Shown here: positions 62,870 through 64,000 of the stretch, one piece after another
Position numbering within the stretch: position 1 is the first letter of the stretch
Layout: each line of letters begins with the position of its first letter
Source of the DNA: Luteirhabdus pelagi
GTDB taxonomy: Bacteria > Bacteroidota > Bacteroidia > Flavobacteriales > Flavobacteriaceae
Direction: 5' to 3'
Assembly: GCF_016827595.1 (NCBI RefSeq)
Contig: NZ_JAECMS010000002.1
Coordinates: forward strand, 1 to 64,000
Length of the DNA stretch: 64,000 nucleotides
The notes under the pieces: generated by a model
Told to the model about the DNA's origin: nothing
What the model saw: only the letters and a program-made list of their open reading frames with translations
The model's database searches: none
Made by a program: the position numbers and the translations under genes

Positions 62870-64000
62870 GTTTTCTGAGAATACTACCAACGTATCATTG
62901 CCCGACCCGGTAAGTCGCTGAACAAATACTTCTATATAGTCTCCTGTTTGTAAATTTGTAACGGCATTCAGCGCAACATTTTGGATATCAGAATCATTGG
63001 TTATCCGAACGGTAGCATTCGATTCCGTGATCAAGGTTCCATTTTTTGCCAGCACGAATGTATAAAAGTCACTAGTCGCGCCAATAACTCGAATCGACAG
63101 GGAAGCATTAACCTGAAAGCTCCTTGCCTTCTCTCCCTGATAGATTAGCCGATTTCCGCCAGCGGAATTGAAACGGAACAGATTATCTGTCGAAAATGTT
63201 CCACCTTCAATTTCCCTTGCAGTCCCGTTTCCGATAGTTTGTGAAAATCCAGTCGTTAGACTCCCCGTGAAATAAAAATTTCCAGCCGCTACATCATCTG
63301 TTTCAAGAGGCACACCAGAAGATCTTACATCCCATCCTACAGGAAAATTATAGCCCGTATACGGTTCTGGATTAAACCCATTAATGCGAGTACCATCACC
63401 AATAAAACTAATCTCGGAAATAGACGCATCATTTGTTATACTCGGGTTGGAACTAACATCAATTCCCGTTTCACCCGTTTCAGATACGATTCTACCGTTA
63501 GCGATTTGAAAATTACTGAAAGTTCCCGATAAATTTAAAAACGTTCCCGTATTCGTAGTAGTCCAAAACGCATTCTGCATAAAAAAAGAGGTAATATCTG
63601 AAACATCAAAACCATCGGTATTATTCACATATTGCACCACATTGAAAAAGACGACATTTAGCCCAGTAAGTGTTCCCACACTGCTAGCTCCTGCAATGAT
63701 ACTACTGTTTATCACCAAGTTTCCACCACCTGAAAGATTAAAAACTTGATTGCCATTTCCATTGATGGTCACATTTCGAATGCTTCCAGAGCCTCCTTGA
63801 AACAATGTTCCACCAGAACCATTAATAAGAATATCCTGTCCCACGTCTACTCCTTCAATATAAGCGCCATTCATATCGATGGGAAAATCGAGGGTAATGG
63901 CACCGTTTATTTCATATAGGTAATTCGTTTGTAGTTGGTAGGTCGATCCACCACCAGCAGTTAATTCTTCATTTAAATCGGCTACCGACTTCACCAATTT
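62855..64000 (-). CDS. Beta-helix-like surface protein with C-terminal jelly-roll-like domain (5' end beyond right edge)
   Basis: An open frame enters from the right edge and ends at 62855; at least 381 codons, N-terminus missing (the apparent TTG at 63997 is unlikely to be the start). Residues ~10-200 are Gly/Asn/Ser-rich with short regular strands (GDILINGSGG..., SGSIRNVTINGNGNQVF), typical of right-handed beta-helix proteins and phage-tail-like fibres. The last ~130 residues form a strand-rich domain (RSFQVNASLSIRVIG, NLQTGDYIEVFVQRL) of the TNF/C1q-like or cell-wall-anchor type seen in flavobacterial surface proteins. Function unknown; 15 bases of 3' overlap with the deacetylase. Confidence 0.75.
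   Translation of the reverse strand, partial: KLVKSVADLNEELTAGGGSTYQLQTNYLYEINGAITLDFPIDMNGAYIEGVDVGQDILINGSGGTLFQGGSGSIRNVTINGNGNQVFNLSGGGNLVINSSIIAGASSVGTLTGLNVVFFNVVQYVNNTDGFDVSDITSFFMQNAFWTTTNTGTFLNLSGTFSNFQIANGRIVSETGETGIDVSSNPSITNDASISEISFIGDGTRINGFNPEPYTGYNFPVGWDVRSSGVPLETDDVAAGNFYFTGSLTTGFSQTIGNGTAREIEGGTFSTDNLFRFNSAGGNRLIYQGEKARSFQVNASLSIRVIGATSDFYTFVLAKNGTLITESNATVRITNDSDIQNVALNAVTNLQTGDYIEVFVQRLTGSGNDTLVVFSENLSIK

Overview
The window reads as chromosome of a member of Bacteroidota, most likely family Flavobacteriaceae. The evidence is a complete alternative complex III (actABCDEF) fused in one gene run to cytochrome oxidase subunits II and I, the type IX secretion translocon SprA (about 2,400 residues), a RemB/Wzi-like outer-membrane protein, an N-terminal choice-of-anchor L adhesin, two TonB energy transducers, and repeated TAnnTTTG promoter elements with almost no Shine-Dalgarno sequences. 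Coding density is high and no insertion sequence, prophage or CRISPR array was seen.

Layout. 1-1868: 5' part of a huge secreted adhesin (minus strand, runs off the left edge) whose first ~740 window bases switch to GC-rich DNA with the reading frame intact. 1943-6119: plus-strand genes for Nfu-type iron-sulfur carrier, dodecin, a YyaL/DUF255 thioredoxin-fold protein and an MscS channel. 6125-14008: minus-strand operon for an ABC (MacB-like) efflux pump with two permeases, two periplasmic adaptors and a TolC, ending in tsaB. 14151-16281: SCO/DUF420 copper-oxidase assembly cluster. 16410-19328: oxidase subunits IV, III, III and heme O synthase. 19482-20453: secreted metallo-beta-lactamase-fold hydrolase. 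20603-24419: two tonB genes and an outer-membrane protein that itself carries a TonB-C-like domain. 24482-33130: vanZ-like, gcvH, sprA, ruvA. 33214-38939: malic enzyme, queG, cytochrome P450, ruvB. 39212-51042: the ACIII plus aa3-type oxidase operon. 51236-51649: SPOR protein. 51717-56181: rimP-nusA-infB. 56345-58238: universal stress protein, a lipoprotein and a small membrane protein. 58663-58735: tRNA-Gln with degenerate tandem units beside it. 58908-62869: a DUF2723 glycosyltransferase and a polysaccharide deacetylase. The right edge holds the 3' part of a beta-helix-like surface protein.

How it works together. Most of the window serves the cell envelope and aerobic respiration. ACIII oxidises menaquinol and hands electrons to the CuA oxidase encoded directly downstream, while the 14-19 kb clusters supply the remaining oxidase subunits, heme and copper-site assembly. 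SprA would export the adhesin seen at the left edge and probably the surface protein at the right edge.

The most interesting observations are these: short tandem repeats with 7-bp period and four different unit sequences, one forming the tail of the P450 gene and one inserted in the deacetylase gene; the GC switch inside the adhesin; a one-base indel near the 3' end of tonB that makes translation run through its own terminator; a TonB-C-like domain at the front of an outer-membrane barrel; a helix-hairpin-helix domain fused to ActC; a SCO paralogue without its metal ligands; an attenuator-like hairpin before rimP; and a possible small RNA before ruvB. All statements come from reading the sequence; no search was run.
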